This document shows positions 33,962-47,211 of a stretch of DNA of 64,000 bases, in pieces. Position 1 is the stretch's first letter. Every line of letters begins with the position of its first letter. The stretch is from Hevea brasiliensis (Eukaryota > Streptophyta > Magnoliopsida > Malpighiales > Euphorbiaceae): the NCBI RefSeq assembly GCF_030052815.1, contig NC_079503.1, positions 56,090,735-56,154,734 of the forward strand, read 5' to 3'. A program made the position numbers and the translations under genes. Below the pieces are notes generated by a model that ran no database searches, was not told the origin of the DNA, and saw nothing but the letters and a program-made list of their open reading frames with translations.

Positions 33962-36416
33962 AGAACACCCTATTTTATTTCAATCATTTTTATCCTTCCT
34001 AATTTATTTCTTTCATAGTTATGAAGTATAATTCATGAAATATCGTTCATTAAAGTCATTCATTGAAATAATAAATTTATTTGAGGTTTCACAAATTTTA
34101 TAGAAAATCTGGCAAAGTCTCGGCTAAAAATGGAGAAAACAGTTCTTCTGAATATGTTAAAAACACTTCCAATATAATCATAATTTCAATCTCAGTCAAC
34201 CACCAACATATTTTCAACAATTTCTCAAATGACTTCAATATCTCAAAATTCAATTTGTTTCATATCATACTCAATTCAATAAGAAATACTCAAATTTATT
34301 ACTGAATATGGTTCATATATAATTACATCAAAAACATAATTACATGAGTTTATAATATACATTACAAAAGTTTATAAAGTATAAAATACCAAAAGTAACC
34401 TAATGTCCTACCAATGCACTGTAAATGTGAGGTGACTCTAGACTCTGTGTGCAGATCTGACAATTCACCCGGTCTGAGGTCTGCTGGACTCCCCAGCTAT
34501 GTCTCCAGTACCTACGCGTGGCAAAAGCGATGTGCTAAGCAATTCTACTTAGTGATGACAATATAAAATAAAATAAATAAAATAAAATAAATATGCAGAA
34601 TGTATGTTTACATTTTTTTTGTAGAATTAATTTCTGGTATTTATTGCAGTATTATTCGATTAAAATTTGGTAAGATTTATTTTGATTGCCCGAGTAACCT
34701 ATACTAGACGACTTGACTGGATAAATGGGTAAACTGGCACTGGGTACGAAGTACCTTAGACCATCACACCATCGGTCACATTGTGTCTCTCGGTGTGCAA
34801 TAGAACAGATAATAAGCTGTAATAATTTTTAGGGATAAGTCCTATAACAACTCAATCAACATAGTCAAAGCCTTTTTTTTTTATCATAGAATGGCATGGA
34901 GCCATATGCAGTACTGCTAACAGAATCCGATTGGTATGCCATCCTATCCAAACCAATCTTGTTAATTGTACTAGGGCATGTTACACTTTTAAATTTTACA
35001 ATTCTTGAAATTTAAGTTTAGGTGTTACTATTCATTTCATTAATCAACTAAAATGTTGACTTTTGCATAGGCAATAGGTACATTGGTTTTAATACTTCCA
35101 ACATACCACATTTTGCATTCTAAAATTGTTGGTATTGGTTGCCAATACCATTTCTAAGCTTAGTGTTAGTTGTTTAAAATTTTCAGATTTCAAGCCTTGT
35201 GTTTACTGTTCCATTGGTCATCTTTACAGTGAGAATTTGGCAAAGTTATCAACATGAAAGTTGTTCCTTATTGTGTCTAGTTACATTTCTTTTTTTGAAT
35301 CACTCCCTTCAAAATTTTCTAACTCAAGTTATGGCCTAAACACCATAACTGGCTGGATTGCAAACATTCCAGATTTTCTGGACTGACTAAATCTACAGTG
35401 TTTTGTGTAGTGATTGCAGGTTACTTTTTGAACATGCTATGGTCAAAATTTGAGTTAGGTTTCTTCATAAAATTTGTAGGTCTATATCTCAGCTTTCTGA
35501 TGGTAACATTTTAGATCAATTGGACCTTTCTACACTGAGTTATGACCAAATGAATAAACACTGTTCATTTGGTTATTTTGCCCAGGTAGAATGCAGGTCA
35601 CCCGGATTAGGGCAATTTTTAGGCCAACTTGGTTTGGTTTTCTGAGTAGGTTTTCTTCACCAAAGTTGTGCCATTATGTGTCTAGTTTCATGTCCAATTA
35701 GCCTTGCACCAATTGAACCTCTACAACTCCAGTTATAACTGCCCAAACCTGCTGGTCTCATGTTTAGTCCTACAGGTTAGCCAAGGCAGCAACACAAACT
35801 TCAATTCCCACTAAGCAAACCACTTCATTTCTTATCCACACATAACCAAATGGTCACTAATTGACCGTTAAAACTTACTTTCATCATTACATGATCAAGG
35901 TCTCAATTTCATACCCAAACCCTAACCCATTCCATCTCAAATCATGCATTCACTTACCTTTCACTATCCTAAACAATAGGTTAGTATTAAGGGCAGCTAG
36001 GGTACCATTTTAATTTAAGAAAATCTTCAAAACCCTACCAAGCCCAAGGCTTTTGGAATTTTAAGCAAGACATACACATGATGTTTATTAAATCTTCTCG
36101 TAAGTTTGCATTCAATTTCACTCCTTCAACATGAATTGAAAGAGAAAGGGTAAGTTTAGTCACTAACCTCTTTGGAACTAAGTTTGGGTCTTGCAAAACT
36201 TCAATTTTTCTTCAAAATGTGGGGTGAATTTTTTTTGAAGACAACTAGGGCTTTTATGGTGAGAAAAGGTGGGGATTCAAGCTTGATCAAGCTTTCATGG
36301 AGGTTCTCTCTCCTCTCTCTCTCTCTCAAGCAATTCGGCTGGTTGAAGAAGAAATGGCTACTGGACTTTTCTTTTTTGTTTTTATCTTATTTTGCATCCA
36401 TTTTATCCCTTAAGTA
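33962..36416 (-). mobile_element. Element C 5' LTR, distal part (truncated, split by E1)
   Basis: Collinear with 25251-27770 of the 3' LTR. It lacks the last 59 bp of LTR and joins gag sequence at about 33963. It ends at AAGTA (36412-36416), the target duplication of E1. The frames at 34081-34305 and 36172-36513 are LTR noise. Confidence 0.85.
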
Positions 36417-39400
36417 TGTAACACCCCTATGTTCGGTAGTGCATTCTACTGTTCCAGTGACCAGTGTTGTCCGGACAGCTAGGATGCCTAGAACTACACT
36501 TCGATATGAGTGAGGAGACATAAAATAATGAAATACAAGAAAAGAAAATACAAGAAAAACAAAGGAAAAATAATAGCAAAGAAATGTAACTAAGTTAAGC
36601 GAGCCGAGAACCCTAACGATGGGTGACCGCACTGGTAAGTCAAGGCGTGGACCATTGACTAGCCCTGGACCGCGGGGAACCCTGAAAAATATTTTTAGGA
36701 CTTAAATAGACACCTATTGAAATAAAAATACCATTAGAAATATTAAATAAAAATTAAATAGTTAGTACAAAGAAAAGTGAGAAATCGAAAAACGGACAAA
36801 ACCCAGTGTTACCGAAAAATCGAGAATACAACCCGAACAGGGGCATTGTGGTCATTTGACATCCCGAGTTGTTTTTTGACCTAAATGTCCATTAAAAACA
36901 CATGATATTACACTTGGAAAATATAATGAAAAATTAAATTAGTGGTACCTAATGTAAATAGTAAAAATGGAGTGTAAATTGAGTAATTATCACTTTAAAC
37001 ATATTATATCATTATCCTATGGTGAGTGGAGCACTATGGAGTTAAAATAAACCTTAAGTGGGCAGGTGTAAACCCACTCACACTTCATCTTCAACCTTCC
37101 TCCTCCCATGCCAAAATGAATTTCATCAAATCCTCCATAGCCTAATTGTGTGAAGCTTCCAAACCTCCTCCATTTCACCTCCAAACACCAAAGTTTTTTC
37201 ACTAATCCTGATCCCCACCTCAAAAGGAAGAAGTAGATACTAAATTTAAGGGAGTTTGGTGCAGATTTAACAAGCCTCATCAATAGGTAAGTTAGTGTTT
37301 TTGATTATTGTTTTGTTAAAGTTTGTAAGGATGTTATGGGTGTTTAATTTATGGAGAGATTTTTGAGGTTTGATGTTGAATGGAGATGTGTACTTTTGGC
37401 AGCCATGGAAACTCTTTGAAGACAGTTTGTTTTTCCTTGTAAATGGTGGATTAAAGGATTGATTAAATGTTTATGTGTGTAGAAAATTATTTGGGTGATG
37501 TATACTTAGTATATGTGAATGTGTATTGAAATTTGATGCTTGGAAATTTATGGAATGTAAGGCATGAATCGGCAGCCTGGTTTAGTGAACCATAAGGATG
37601 TTATATCATGTTTGGTTTATGGTATATTAATGTTGAATTGTGTTGGTTGTTATGGGAGTTTGAGTGTATGTATGATGGTGTGAGGTTGGACATGTAAAAG
37701 TGTTATGCTTAGGTGATTGAATTGTTGTAAATTGGGTTTGAAAAATTCTGTACTAAATGGTGCACATTGAATGTAATTGTAAGCTGCCAAAATGACCTAT
37801 AATATGTTGTGAATTATGTTTAGGTTATGGTACAATCAGAATTGGCTTGAATGTTGAGTTTGGTAAGTGTTAAAAGTGGTCTTTGATGTGTATGAAGGAA
37901 ATGTAATAAGGCAGTTTGGGTTTTGGGCTTAGAACCTTAAGTGTGTGGCTCCAATTGGTATGAAACCGATTGGAGGTGAAACTAGGCACAAAATGTGCCA
38001 ACTTTCATTAAGGAAGCTTGCCAAAATTCTGCTTGCAAGGTAGCTTGAAAAATGACCAAATCCGGATTAAGTGCAAATAAGGCCTGAAAATTGACCATTT
38101 GGGCAGCAGTTAGTTTTTAGGCCATAACTCACTCAAAACAGGTCCAATTGACCTGAAATTTTAACCATGAATAGTTAAGACCCATATCTACAAGTCTTAT
38201 GAAGACACCAAGCCCAGAAATGACCATAATCAAGTCAAACAGCTTGCACAAGTTCGGATCCAAAAACTTGCTGAACCAAAATTGACCTAAAATGATCAAT
38301 TTTGGTGCAATTTGACCAGCAATAGTAAAATGACCATAACTTGGTCTACATAACTCAGAATGACCTGAAATTTTGCCCCGCATTCCATAAGACATAGATC
38401 TACAAGTTTGTAGTTTTGACTGAAACCCGAAAACTGAGGGAACTAGGTTGTCCGACTAGGTCAAACTAGTATCCCGGAATCCAGCAAATTGCAAGAAAAT
38501 GCAAGATATATGGAAATGAATTTGGTAACATGTACCAACCCTAAAAGACTATCGAATGTGACATATTAGTAACATTAAAACCTAATTTACCTAGAACGCA
38601 TTGAGGGTCGACATATTAGGTGATTAAGCAAATAATAGCATTCAGTGAATTACTTATCAACCATTATCGTTAGAGACAGTTTAATTTAGTGCTGAAACAC
38701 TTCAAATTGTGCTTTTCAGTTAGCAAAGACTCAGGAAAAGGGAAGGAAACACTGAGTCAAGGCCAGGAGACAGTTATCAGAGGTTTGTGCACAACAACTA
38801 TTTCTTTTGAATTATTTTCAATTGAAATAAATTATGACTATTTGTATATTATTGTTTTAAATTGTGAAACTATGAAAAATTGTTTGAATGATATTTGATG
38901 GATACTTATTGATTGAAAAGCACTGTAAATGGTTTGAAACCATAGCTATCATGTATATTGATTGTATTCCTTGCTAGCTTGTCTAGTGGGACAAATTGAA
39001 TTCCCTTTCTGGCTGAAGTGTTGAGGTGTGTTCCTGTTGAGGACGAATAGAATGAGTACTCATATTTTTGCTAGCTAGCTGTGTTATTCCTCATTAGTCA
39101 TCGACTTTTGGGACGAATTGAATACCTCATTAGCCATCGACTTTTGGGACGAATTGAACTTTGGAACATGATTAAGCTATATGTGATTTATTGATATGTG
39201 TTGTGAGATTGTGAAATGGAGTTTAAATTCTTGTTGACATTCACTGTCTTTTGAATTTAACTATGTTTTGATTACTGAGATTTATGGTGATATTGTGTTA
39301 AATTCCTTATGACATTTATTGTCTTGAATTTAACTATGGTTTTACGTATCCACTATTTATATGATTTATGAACTGTGATTTAAAGTTGTATTTGGTTAAT

Positions 39401-40050
39401 GTTGTGCACCACTGAGACATTGTTTCAGTGACAGCGTTTTATTGCTGTCGCAGGTAGACAGACGGATAGGGCAGCAGACTAGGCTGCTAGTACATCCAGC
39501 GAGAGATTATCGGGTATAATGAGTATACCACATTTTGCATTTTATACTGTAATGTATGACCACTGTATGTATATATTATTTTTGGTTGTGAGCAATTGTA
39601 AATTAAAATTGTACATTGAAGTTGCAAAGTAAATTATGAGATATTTTGGCTTGTAAAATTTGTACTGTATTTCTTTATCTTAGTCTTTGAAAAATTACTG
39701 TGGATTTGAGTTGAGAAGGATATTGTGTTGTTTAACTATTGGAGTTGAGACTGGGAATTATATTGAAGTGTTTTTACAGGTTTTCTGAAGAACTGTTTTA
39801 TCCAAAATACAGATGGCACTCTGCCAAAATTTTTACAGAAATTACTAATAGTCCAAATGAGTTCGCTGTCTCACTTTAGTTCAAAAAGGTTTTTAACACC
39901 TGTAAATTGTGCTCACCACTGTAAAAGAAGTAAGAAAAGTTTTTAAAATCCCTTATAGTGTATTTAATGGATTATCAGTAGACGAAGTTGGTAATTCTTT
40001 AGGTATACTACGGGATCATGTTATGCCTTACAAAGGGGTAGGGTGTGACA
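36417..40050 (+). mobile_element. E1 5' LTR (3634 bp)
   Basis: Starts TGTAACACCCCTATGTTC and ends GGGGTAGGGTGTGACA, followed by the primer site. Collinear with 43346-47021. Contains the conserved GC-richer block (36594-36685), a 36-bp tandem duplication (about 39092-39160, CCTCATTAG...), a hairpin (39410-39430) and a segment of roughly 120 bp near 39850-39950 that is present in 48121-49357 but absent from E2. No gene. Confidence 0.9.
39410..39430 (+). other. Conserved LTR hairpin (E1 5' LTR)
   Basis: CACTGA and TCAGTG pair around an eight- to nine-base loop. Equivalent hairpins: 46430-46450 (partly decayed), 48717-48737 (decayed), and 62978-63000 (eight perfect pairs). Confidence 0.6.
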
Positions 40051-40058
40051 TGTTTTGG

Positions 40059-40070
40059 TGGTATCAGAGC
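40059..40070 (+). promoter_or_regulatory. Primer-binding site of E1, tRNA-Met type
   Basis: TGGTATCAGAGC eight bases after the LTR end. Full match to the usual plant initiator tRNA-Met primer complement. Confidence 0.92.
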
Positions 40071-40240
40071 TAGTTTTTTTAAATTCTATTTTCACATGTT
40101 ATTTGAATATTCTTTCTTCATAGTACATCTGCTCAATATCATTGTTTGATACATACAGTACATTACATTATAAATATACACTAATGGGAGAAAATCTCTT
40201 TATGTTATTTGTTCAGGAGATCTAAGATCCTCGCATTACC

Positions 40241-41411
40241 ATGGAAGAGGGTGATCATTCTGTCGATCAATCTATAGAGGCTGAGGTGCAAGGGGATGCT
40301 GACCCTACATAATGTCGATGGTTCAAGAAGACACTTCAGCATCTGCAGCTTCACTGCTCATTCGCTCGAGATGGCTGCAATGTTCCAACAAATGGCTGGT
40401 AATGTGCCTACTCAAGTCCCAATACAGACACTAGTGGTACAACCACAGTCTCCTGCTAGGCAGTATGACAAATTGATGAAATATGGGACTACAGAGTTCA
40501 AGGGGACAGTAGATCCTCTAGAGGCTGAACAGTGGTTAGAAAGGATGGATAGGGTATTCAAGAAACTGCATTGCACAGAGGAGCTCATATTTGAATACTT
40601 AGTATCTTTGCTACAGGGGGATGCTTATGACTGGTGAAAAATCATTCCCCACTGTCTGGTAGAACCTGCAGTGTTAACATAGAATGATTTTCTCAGGGAA
40701 TTCAGACAAAAGTATGTCCCTGATGCTTATGTAGACTAGAAGCTACAAGAATTCCTAAGTCTAAAACAGGGGAGCAGATCAGTGGCTGAGTAAGAAAGAG
40801 AATTTTCCCGCCTGAGCCATTATGCAGTAAGTTTACTTGCTATCAGCAGGGAGAGATGCAAGAGGTTTGAAACTAGCTTGAAGCCCAGTATCAGATTACA
40901 AGTGGTCGGATTCAAACACACTAACTTCTCTGAACTTATTTCTCAAGCCATAGAGTTGGAAAGAATTGAGTTTGAAGCTGCTCCTGAGAAAAAGAAATCA
41001 AAGAAGACAGAGAAAGAGGGAAAATCAGTAGAACAGAGTTTCAATGGTCCTACTGGAAAGAGGAAGAATCATGGGGGACACAGCAGAGGTGGCAAGAAGT
41101 CTGGTAGGGGAAGATATTCAGGACAGAAACCTCCTCTATCTGGTTAGTAGAGTACCAGAGGTTCCTACCCTCCCTGCCAATGTGAAACCTGTGGAAGAAA
41201 TCATGGTGGGATATGCTACAAGGCTATTGGAGCCTGTTATAACTGTGGAGGCACAGGACACTTTGCCAAGGACTGCACCAGTAGTCGCAGAGTTGGACCA
41301 CCTCTTACTACTGCAGAAGGGTCAGTTCAAAGCACTATCACCAGAAGTTCACAACCACCTAGCAGAGGTAGAAGCAGGGGTAGAGGTAGCCCAGCAGGCA
41401 GCCAAGGCACA
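40241..41411 (+). pseudogene. E1 gag remnant with CCHC knuckle
   Basis: The start ATGGAAGAGGGTGAT matches the E2 start at 47212. A small change near 40295 shifts the frame early. The capsid domain then runs to 40637 (FKGTVDPLEAEQWLERMDRV) and stops where Trp TGG became TGA in DAYDW. Two more Trp codons are stops downstream. The frame reopens at 40878-41147 (KHTNFSELISQAIELERIEF), then a basic GGHSRGGKKSGRGR tract. Near 41235-41276 is an intact zinc knuckle, [14 protein letters not shown], in a frame broken by stops at 41146. Coat and RNA packaging protein, non-functional. Confidence 0.88.
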
Positions 41412-42704
41412 GTGAAACATTCAAAGCAAGACAGTGCTCTAGTCAGAATCTATGCAATGAGACAGAGAGAAGAGGTCGACACATCTGATGTTGTGGCTAG
41501 TACCTTCTCAACTTTTAACCAAGATGTGTTTGTGTTATTTGATCCGGGTTCTACCCATTCTTATGTAAGTACTAGCATCATTGATTGCATTGTTGTTCCA
41601 TGTACAAAAATGGACTTTGAGGTGCTAGTAACAAGTCCGCTAGGACAGGAGGTCAGGTTTAATAAAATGTATAGAGATTGTCCTTTGGTGATCCAAGGAC
41701 AGACTTTTCTGTCTGATTTCATTGAAATGCCCTTCAGAGATTATGATATCATCTTGGGCATGGATTGGTTAGCTAGGCATCATGCCATGATTGGTAGTAA
41801 GGTCAAGATCACTTTTGGTCTCCCTCAGTACAATGATGTGGTAATACATGGGGAGAGGCAGTTATTGCCATCAAACATCATTTCGGCTGCACTAGCCAGA
41901 GAAATGATCAGAAAGGGGTGTGAAGCATATTTGGCACATGTGGTAGACACCCAAGTGGGGAGTCCAGCATTAAAAGACATCCCTACAGTATGTGACTTTC
42001 CAAATGTATTTCCTGATGAATTGCCAGGATTACCTTCAGAAAGAGAAGTGCAGTTTGAAATTAATGTTATGCCTGGTGTGGAACAAATCTCCATAACACC
42101 ATACAGAATGGCACCAGCGAAGTTGAAGGAGTTGAAGATACAGTTGCAAGAACTACTTGAAAAGGGCTTCATCCACCCTAGTGTGTCACCTTGGGGAGCA
42201 CCAGTGTTGTTTGTTAAGAAGAAGGATGGTACTCTCCGCTTATGTATAGATTATCAACAGTTGAATAAGGTGACAATAAAGAACAAATATCCATTGCCTC
42301 GCATTGATGATCTGTTTGATCAATTGAAGGGTGCAGCTATATTCTCCAAAATTGATCTGCAATCCGGTTATTATCAGTTGAAGGTCCAAGAGCAGAGTAT
42401 TCCAAAAACTGCTTTCAAAACTCGGTATGGCCACTATGAGTTTCTAGTAATGCCATTCGGGTTGACAAATGCTCCAGTTGCTTTTATGGATCTAATGAAC
42501 ACTATCTTCAGACCATATCTCTATCAATTTCTGGTGGTGTTTATTGATGACATTTTGATATATTCGAGGAATGAAGAGGAGCATGACAGACATCTACGGA
42601 TTGTACTGCAGACTTTAAGGGAGAAACAGCTATACGCCAAATTGTCGAAATGTGAATTTTGGCTAAAAGAAATCTCCTTTTTTGGGACATGTTGTGTCAG
42701 CTGA
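41412..42704 (+). CDS. E1 pol, protease and reverse transcriptase part (430 codons, then frameshift)
   Basis: The longest open frame in the window. Residues 1-130: retropepsin, with active site [13 protein letters not shown] and second signature [13 protein letters not shown]. Linker [11 protein letters not shown], then [19 protein letters not shown] from about residue 260: [50 protein letters not shown], catalytic FIDDILIYS, and thumb [15 protein letters not shown]. The frame ends early in ISFFGT because a T homopolymer at 42677-42682 has one base more than the FLGH codons need. RNase H continues in the next frame at 42682. The ATG is not the native start; pol is normally made as a Gag-Pol fusion. 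Part of a dead element, though the domains are well preserved. Confidence 0.9.
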   Translation: MKHSKQDSALVRIYAMRQREEVDTSDVVASTFSTFNQDVFVLFDPGSTHSYVSTSIIDCIVVPCTKMDFEVLVTSPLGQEVRFNKMYRDCPLVIQGQTFLSDFIEMPFRDYDIILGMDWLARHHAMIGSKVKITFGLPQYNDVVIHGERQLLPSNIISAALAREMIRKGCEAYLAHVVDTQVGSPALKDIPTVCDFPNVFPDELPGLPSEREVQFEINVMPGVEQISITPYRMAPAKLKELKIQLQELLEKGFIHPSVSPWGAPVLFVKKKDGTLRLCIDYQQLNKVTIKNKYPLPRIDDLFDQLKGAAIFSKIDLQSGYYQLKVQEQSIPKTAFKTRYGHYEFLVMPFGLTNAPVAFMDLMNTIFRPYLYQFLVVFIDDILIYSRNEEEHDRHLRIVLQTLREKQLYAKLSKCEFWLKEISFFGTCCVS

Positions 42705-43345
42705 AGGGATCAAGGTAGATTCCAGCAAGGTAGAAGCTATCCTTAATTGGAAGCCACCCAGGAATATCACAGAAGTTCACAGTTTTCTGGGTTTAGCTGG
42801 ATATTACCATCGGTTTGTGAAAGGGTTCTCTATGTTATCTTCTCCACTGACCAAGCTGCTTCGGAAAGATGTAAAATTTCAGTGGACAGATAAATGTCAG
42901 CAAAGTTTTGATGAGTTGAAGAGGTGTTTAACTGAAGCTCCAGTCCTCACTTTACCTACTCCGGGTAAAGAATACACAGTTTATAGTGATGCTTCTCACA
43001 ATGGTTTAGGCTGTGTACTGATGCAAGATCGGAATGTCATTGCTTATGCATCATGCCAGCTGAAACCACATGAGAGGAACTACCCAACACATGATTTGGA
43101 GCTAGCAGCTATTGTTTTTGCTCTGAAGATCTGGAGACACTATTTGTATGGGGAGAAATGCTACATTTACACAGATCACAAGAGCTTGAAGTACTTAGAC
43201 ACCCAGAAGGAATTGAATTTGAGGTAGAGGAGATGTTTAGAACTCATTAAAGACTATGAATGCTTAATAGACTATCAGCCAGGAAAGACAAATGTGGTGG
43301 CTGATGCCTTAAGTCGCAAGATTATGGCAAGTCTCAGAGTTTCTC
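42682..43345 (+). pseudogene. E1 pol, RT end and RNase H, cut by E2
   Basis: The frame continues RT thumb and connection ([36 protein letters not shown]). RNase H follows: [48 protein letters not shown]. The first catalytic Asp, the Glu and the second Asp are all present. A stop at 43225-43227 replaces an Arg or Gln codon, and the frame continues to ADALSRKIM. The element is interrupted at 43345 by the E2 LTR. Integrase is absent from this copy. Confidence 0.88.
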
Positions 43346-46300
43346 TGTAATACCCATATGTTCGGTAGTGCGTTCTACTGTTCTGATGACCAGTGTTGTC
43401 CGGACAGCTAGGATGCCTAGAACTACACTTCGATATGAGTGAGGAGACATAAAATAATGAAATACAAGAAAAGAAAATACAAGAAAAACAAATAAAAAAT
43501 AATAGCAAAGAAATGTAACCAAGTTAAGCGAGCCGAGAACCCTAGCGATGGGTGACCGCACCGGGAAGTCACGGCGTGGACCGTTGACTAGCCCTGGAAC
43601 TCGGGGAACCCTGAAAAATATTTTTAGGACATAAATAGACACCTATTGAAATACAAATACCATTAGAAATATTAAATGAAAATTAAATAATTAGTACAAA
43701 GAAAAGTGAGAAATTGAAAAACGGACAAAACCCGGTGTTACCGAAAAATCGGGAATGCAACCCGAACAGGGGCATTGTGGTCATTTGACACCCCAAGTTG
43801 TCTTTTGACCTAAATGTCCATTAAAAACACATGATATTACACTTGGAAAATATAATGAAAAATTAAATTAGTAGTACCAAATGTAAATAGCAAAAATGGA
43901 GTGTAAATTGACTAATTATCACTTTAAACATATAATATCATTATTTATGGTGAGTGAAGCCTTATGGAATATAATAAAATCATTAAGTGGACAAAGTGGG
44001 CAGCACTTAAAACCTTCATCTTCAACCTCATGTCTTCACCATTGCCGAAGTGAAGATTTCCTCCCAAAGAAACTCCATGGCCGCACCATGCATGGAGCTC
44101 AAGTTCTCCATGATCAAGCCTTGATTTCTTGCAAGAGTCTTCATGAAAAATGATCCTCACACCATGGGCAGTAAATAGGCAGCAAGAAAGGAAAGTTTTT
44201 GTGGAGTTTTGAAGAATTTCCAAAGTGGTAAGTTTGTGTTTTTGATTATTGTTTAATTAAAGTTTGTAAGGATAAAGTTTGTAAGGATGTTATGGGTGTT
44301 TGATTTATGGAGAGATTTTTGAGGTTTGATGTTGAATGGGGATGTGTACTTTTGGCAGCCATGGAAACTCTTTGAAGACAGTTTGTTTTTCCTTGTAAAT
44401 GGTGGATTAAAGGATTGATTAATTGTTTATGTGTGTAGGAAATTATTTGGGTGATGTATACTTAGTATATATGAATGTGTATTGAAATTTGAAGCTTGGA
44501 AATTTATGGAATGTAAGGCATGAATCGGCAGCCTGGTTTAGTGAACCACAAGGATGTTATTTCATGTTTGGTTTATGGTATATTAATGTTGAATTGTGTT
44601 GGTTGTTATGGCAGTTTGAGTGTATGTATGATGGTGTGAGGTTGGACATGTAAAAGTGTTATGGTTAGGTGATTGAATTGTTGTAAATTGGGTTTGAAAA
44701 ATTCTGTACTAAATGGTGCACATTGAATGAAATTACAAGCTGCCAACATAACCTATAAAATGTTGTAAATTATGTTTAGGTTATGGTACAACCAGAATTG
44801 GCTTGAATGTTGAGTTTGGTAAGTGTTAAAAGTGGTCTTTGATGTGTGTGAAGGAAATGTAATAAGACAGTTTGGGTTTTGGGCTTAGAACCTTAAGTGT
44901 GTGGCTCCAATTGGTATGAAACCAATTGGAGGTGAAACTAGGCACAAAATGTGCCAACTTTCATGAAGGAATCTTGCCAAAATTCTGCTTGCAAGGTAGC
45001 TTGAAAAATGACCAAATCCGGATTAAGTGCAAATAAGGCCTGAAAATTGACCATTTGGGCAGCAGTTAGTTTTTAGGCCATAACTCACTCAAAACAGGTC
45101 CAATTGACCTGAAATTTTAACCATGAATAGTTAAGACCCATATCTACAAGTTTTATGAAGACACCAAAGCCAATAAATGACCATAAGGAAGTCAAAAATC
45201 TTGCACAAGTTCGGGTCCAAAAATTGGCCGAACCTAAATTGACCTAAAATGACCTAAAGTGACCAATTTTGATGCAATTTGACCAGCAATAGTAAAATGA
45301 CCATAACTTGGTCTACATTGCTCAGAATGACCTGAAATTTTGCCCTGCGTGCAATAAGACATGGATCTACAAGTTTGTAGTTTTGACTGAAACCCAAAAA
45401 CTGAGGGAACTAGGTCGTCCGGCTAGGTCAAACTAGTATCCCAGAATCTAGCAAATTGCAAGAAAATGCAAGATACATAGAAATGAACTTGGTAACATGT
45501 ACCAACCCTAAAAGACTATCGAATGTGACATATTAGTAACATTAAAACCTAATTTACCTAGAACGCATTGAGGGTTGACATATTAGGTGATTAAGCAAAT
45601 AATAACATTCAGTGAATTACTTATCAAGCATTATCGCTAGAGACAGTTTAATTTAGTACTGAAACATTTCAAATTGTGTTTCTCAGTTAGCAAAGACTCA
45701 GGGAAAGGGAAGGAAACACTGAGTCAAGGCCAGGAGACAGTTATCAGAGGTTTGTGCAAAACAGCTATTTCTTTTGAATTTTTTTCAATTGAAATGAATT
45801 ATGACTATTTGTACATTATTGTTTTAAATTGTGGAAATGTGTTTGAATGGATATTTATCGCTTGAAAAGCATTGTAAATGGTTTGAAATTGTGAGAAATT
45901 TTTTTGAATGATATTGATGGATACTTATTGATTGAAAAGCATTGAAAATGGTTTGAAACCACAGCTATCATGTATATTGATTGTATTCCTCACTAGCTTG
46001 TCTAGTGGGACGAATTGAATTCCCTCTCTGGCTGAAGTGTTGAGGTGTGTGCCTGTTGAGGACGAATAGAATGAGTACTCATATTTTTGCTAGCTAGCTA
46101 TGTTATTCCTCATTAGTCATTGACTTTTGGGATGAATTGAATACCTCATTAGCCATTGGCTTTTGGTACGAATTGAACTTTGGAACATGATTAAGCTGTG
46201 TGTGATTTATTGATATGTATTGTGAGATTGTGAAATGGAGTTTAAATTCTTGTTGACATTCACTATCTTTTGAATTTAACTATGTTTTGATTACTGAGAT

Positions 46301-47021
46301 TTATGGTGATATTGTGTTAAATTCCTTATGACATTTATTGTCTTAAATTTAACTATGGTTTTACATATCCACTATTTATATGATTTATGAACTATGATTT
46401 AAAGTTGTATTTGGTTAATGTTGTGCGCCACTGAGACATTGTCTCAGCGATAGCTTTTCATTGCTGTTGCAGGTAAACAGACGGACAGGGCAGCAGACTA
46501 GGTTGCTAGTACATTCAGCGAGAGATCATCGGGCATATTGAGTATACCACATATTTGCATTTTGTACTGTAATGTATGTTCACTGTATGTATAGAGTGTT
46601 TTTGGTCTTGAGCAGTTGTAAATTAAAATTGTACATTGAAGTTGTAAAGTAAATTATGAGTTATTTTGGCTTGTGAAATTTGTATTGTATTTCTTTATCT
46701 CAGTCTTTGAAAAATTATTGTGGATTGAGTTGAAAAGGATATTGTGTTGTTTAATTATTGGAGTTGAGACTGGGAATTATATTGAAGTATTGAGGAAAAT
46801 ATTAAAGTGCTTTTTACAGGTTTTTGAAGAACTGTTTTATCCTAAATACAGAGGGCACTCCGCCAAAATTTTTACAGAAATTACTAATAGTCCAAATGTG
46901 TTTCAGAAAGGTTTTAAAATCCCTTGTAGTGTATTTAATGGGTTATCAGTAGACGAAGTTGGTAATTCATTAGGTATACTACGGGATCATGTTATGCCTT
47001 ACAGAGGGGAAAGGTGTGACA
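43346..47021 (+). mobile_element. E2 5' LTR (3676 bp), inserted in E1 RNase H
   Basis: Starts TGTAATACCCATATGTTC and ends GAAAGGTGTGACA, then a primer site. Collinear with 36417-40050 but with independent differences (an extra tandem copy near 45833-45930 and no 120-bp insert near 46900). The 118-codon frame at 46673-47029 and others within are unconserved. TTCTC upstream (43341-43345) would be its target duplication; the other copy has been lost. Confidence 0.9.
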
Positions 47022-47029
47022 TGTTTTAG

Positions 47030-47041
47030 TGGTATCAGAGC
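47030..47041 (+). promoter_or_regulatory. Primer-binding site of E2, tRNA-Met type
   Basis: TGGTATCAGAGC eight bases after the LTR end, same spacing as in E1. Confidence 0.92.
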
Positions 47042-47211
47042 CTGGTTTTTAAATTCTATTTTCACATGTTATTTGAATATTCTTTCTTGATAGTACAACT
47101 GCTCAATATTATTGTTTGATACATACAGTACATTACATTATAAATATGCACTAACGAGAGGAAATCTCCTTGTGTTATTTGTTCAGGAGATCTAAGATCC
47201 TCGCATTGACG

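Noticed and set aside
41825..42172. 115-codon reverse frame opposite E1 pol
   Set aside because: Shadow of the protease-RT frame. Similar shadows lie opposite pol at 29941-30231, 54358-54588 and 56040-56366.
46673..47029. 118-codon frame upstream of E2 gag
   Set aside because: Lies in the LTR and crosses the LTR end; the E1 and outer LTRs do not keep it open.
40059..47041. tRNA genes suggested by TGGTATCAGAGC matches
   Set aside because: They are 12-base primer sites next to LTR ends; no cloverleaf or flanking tRNA sequence.
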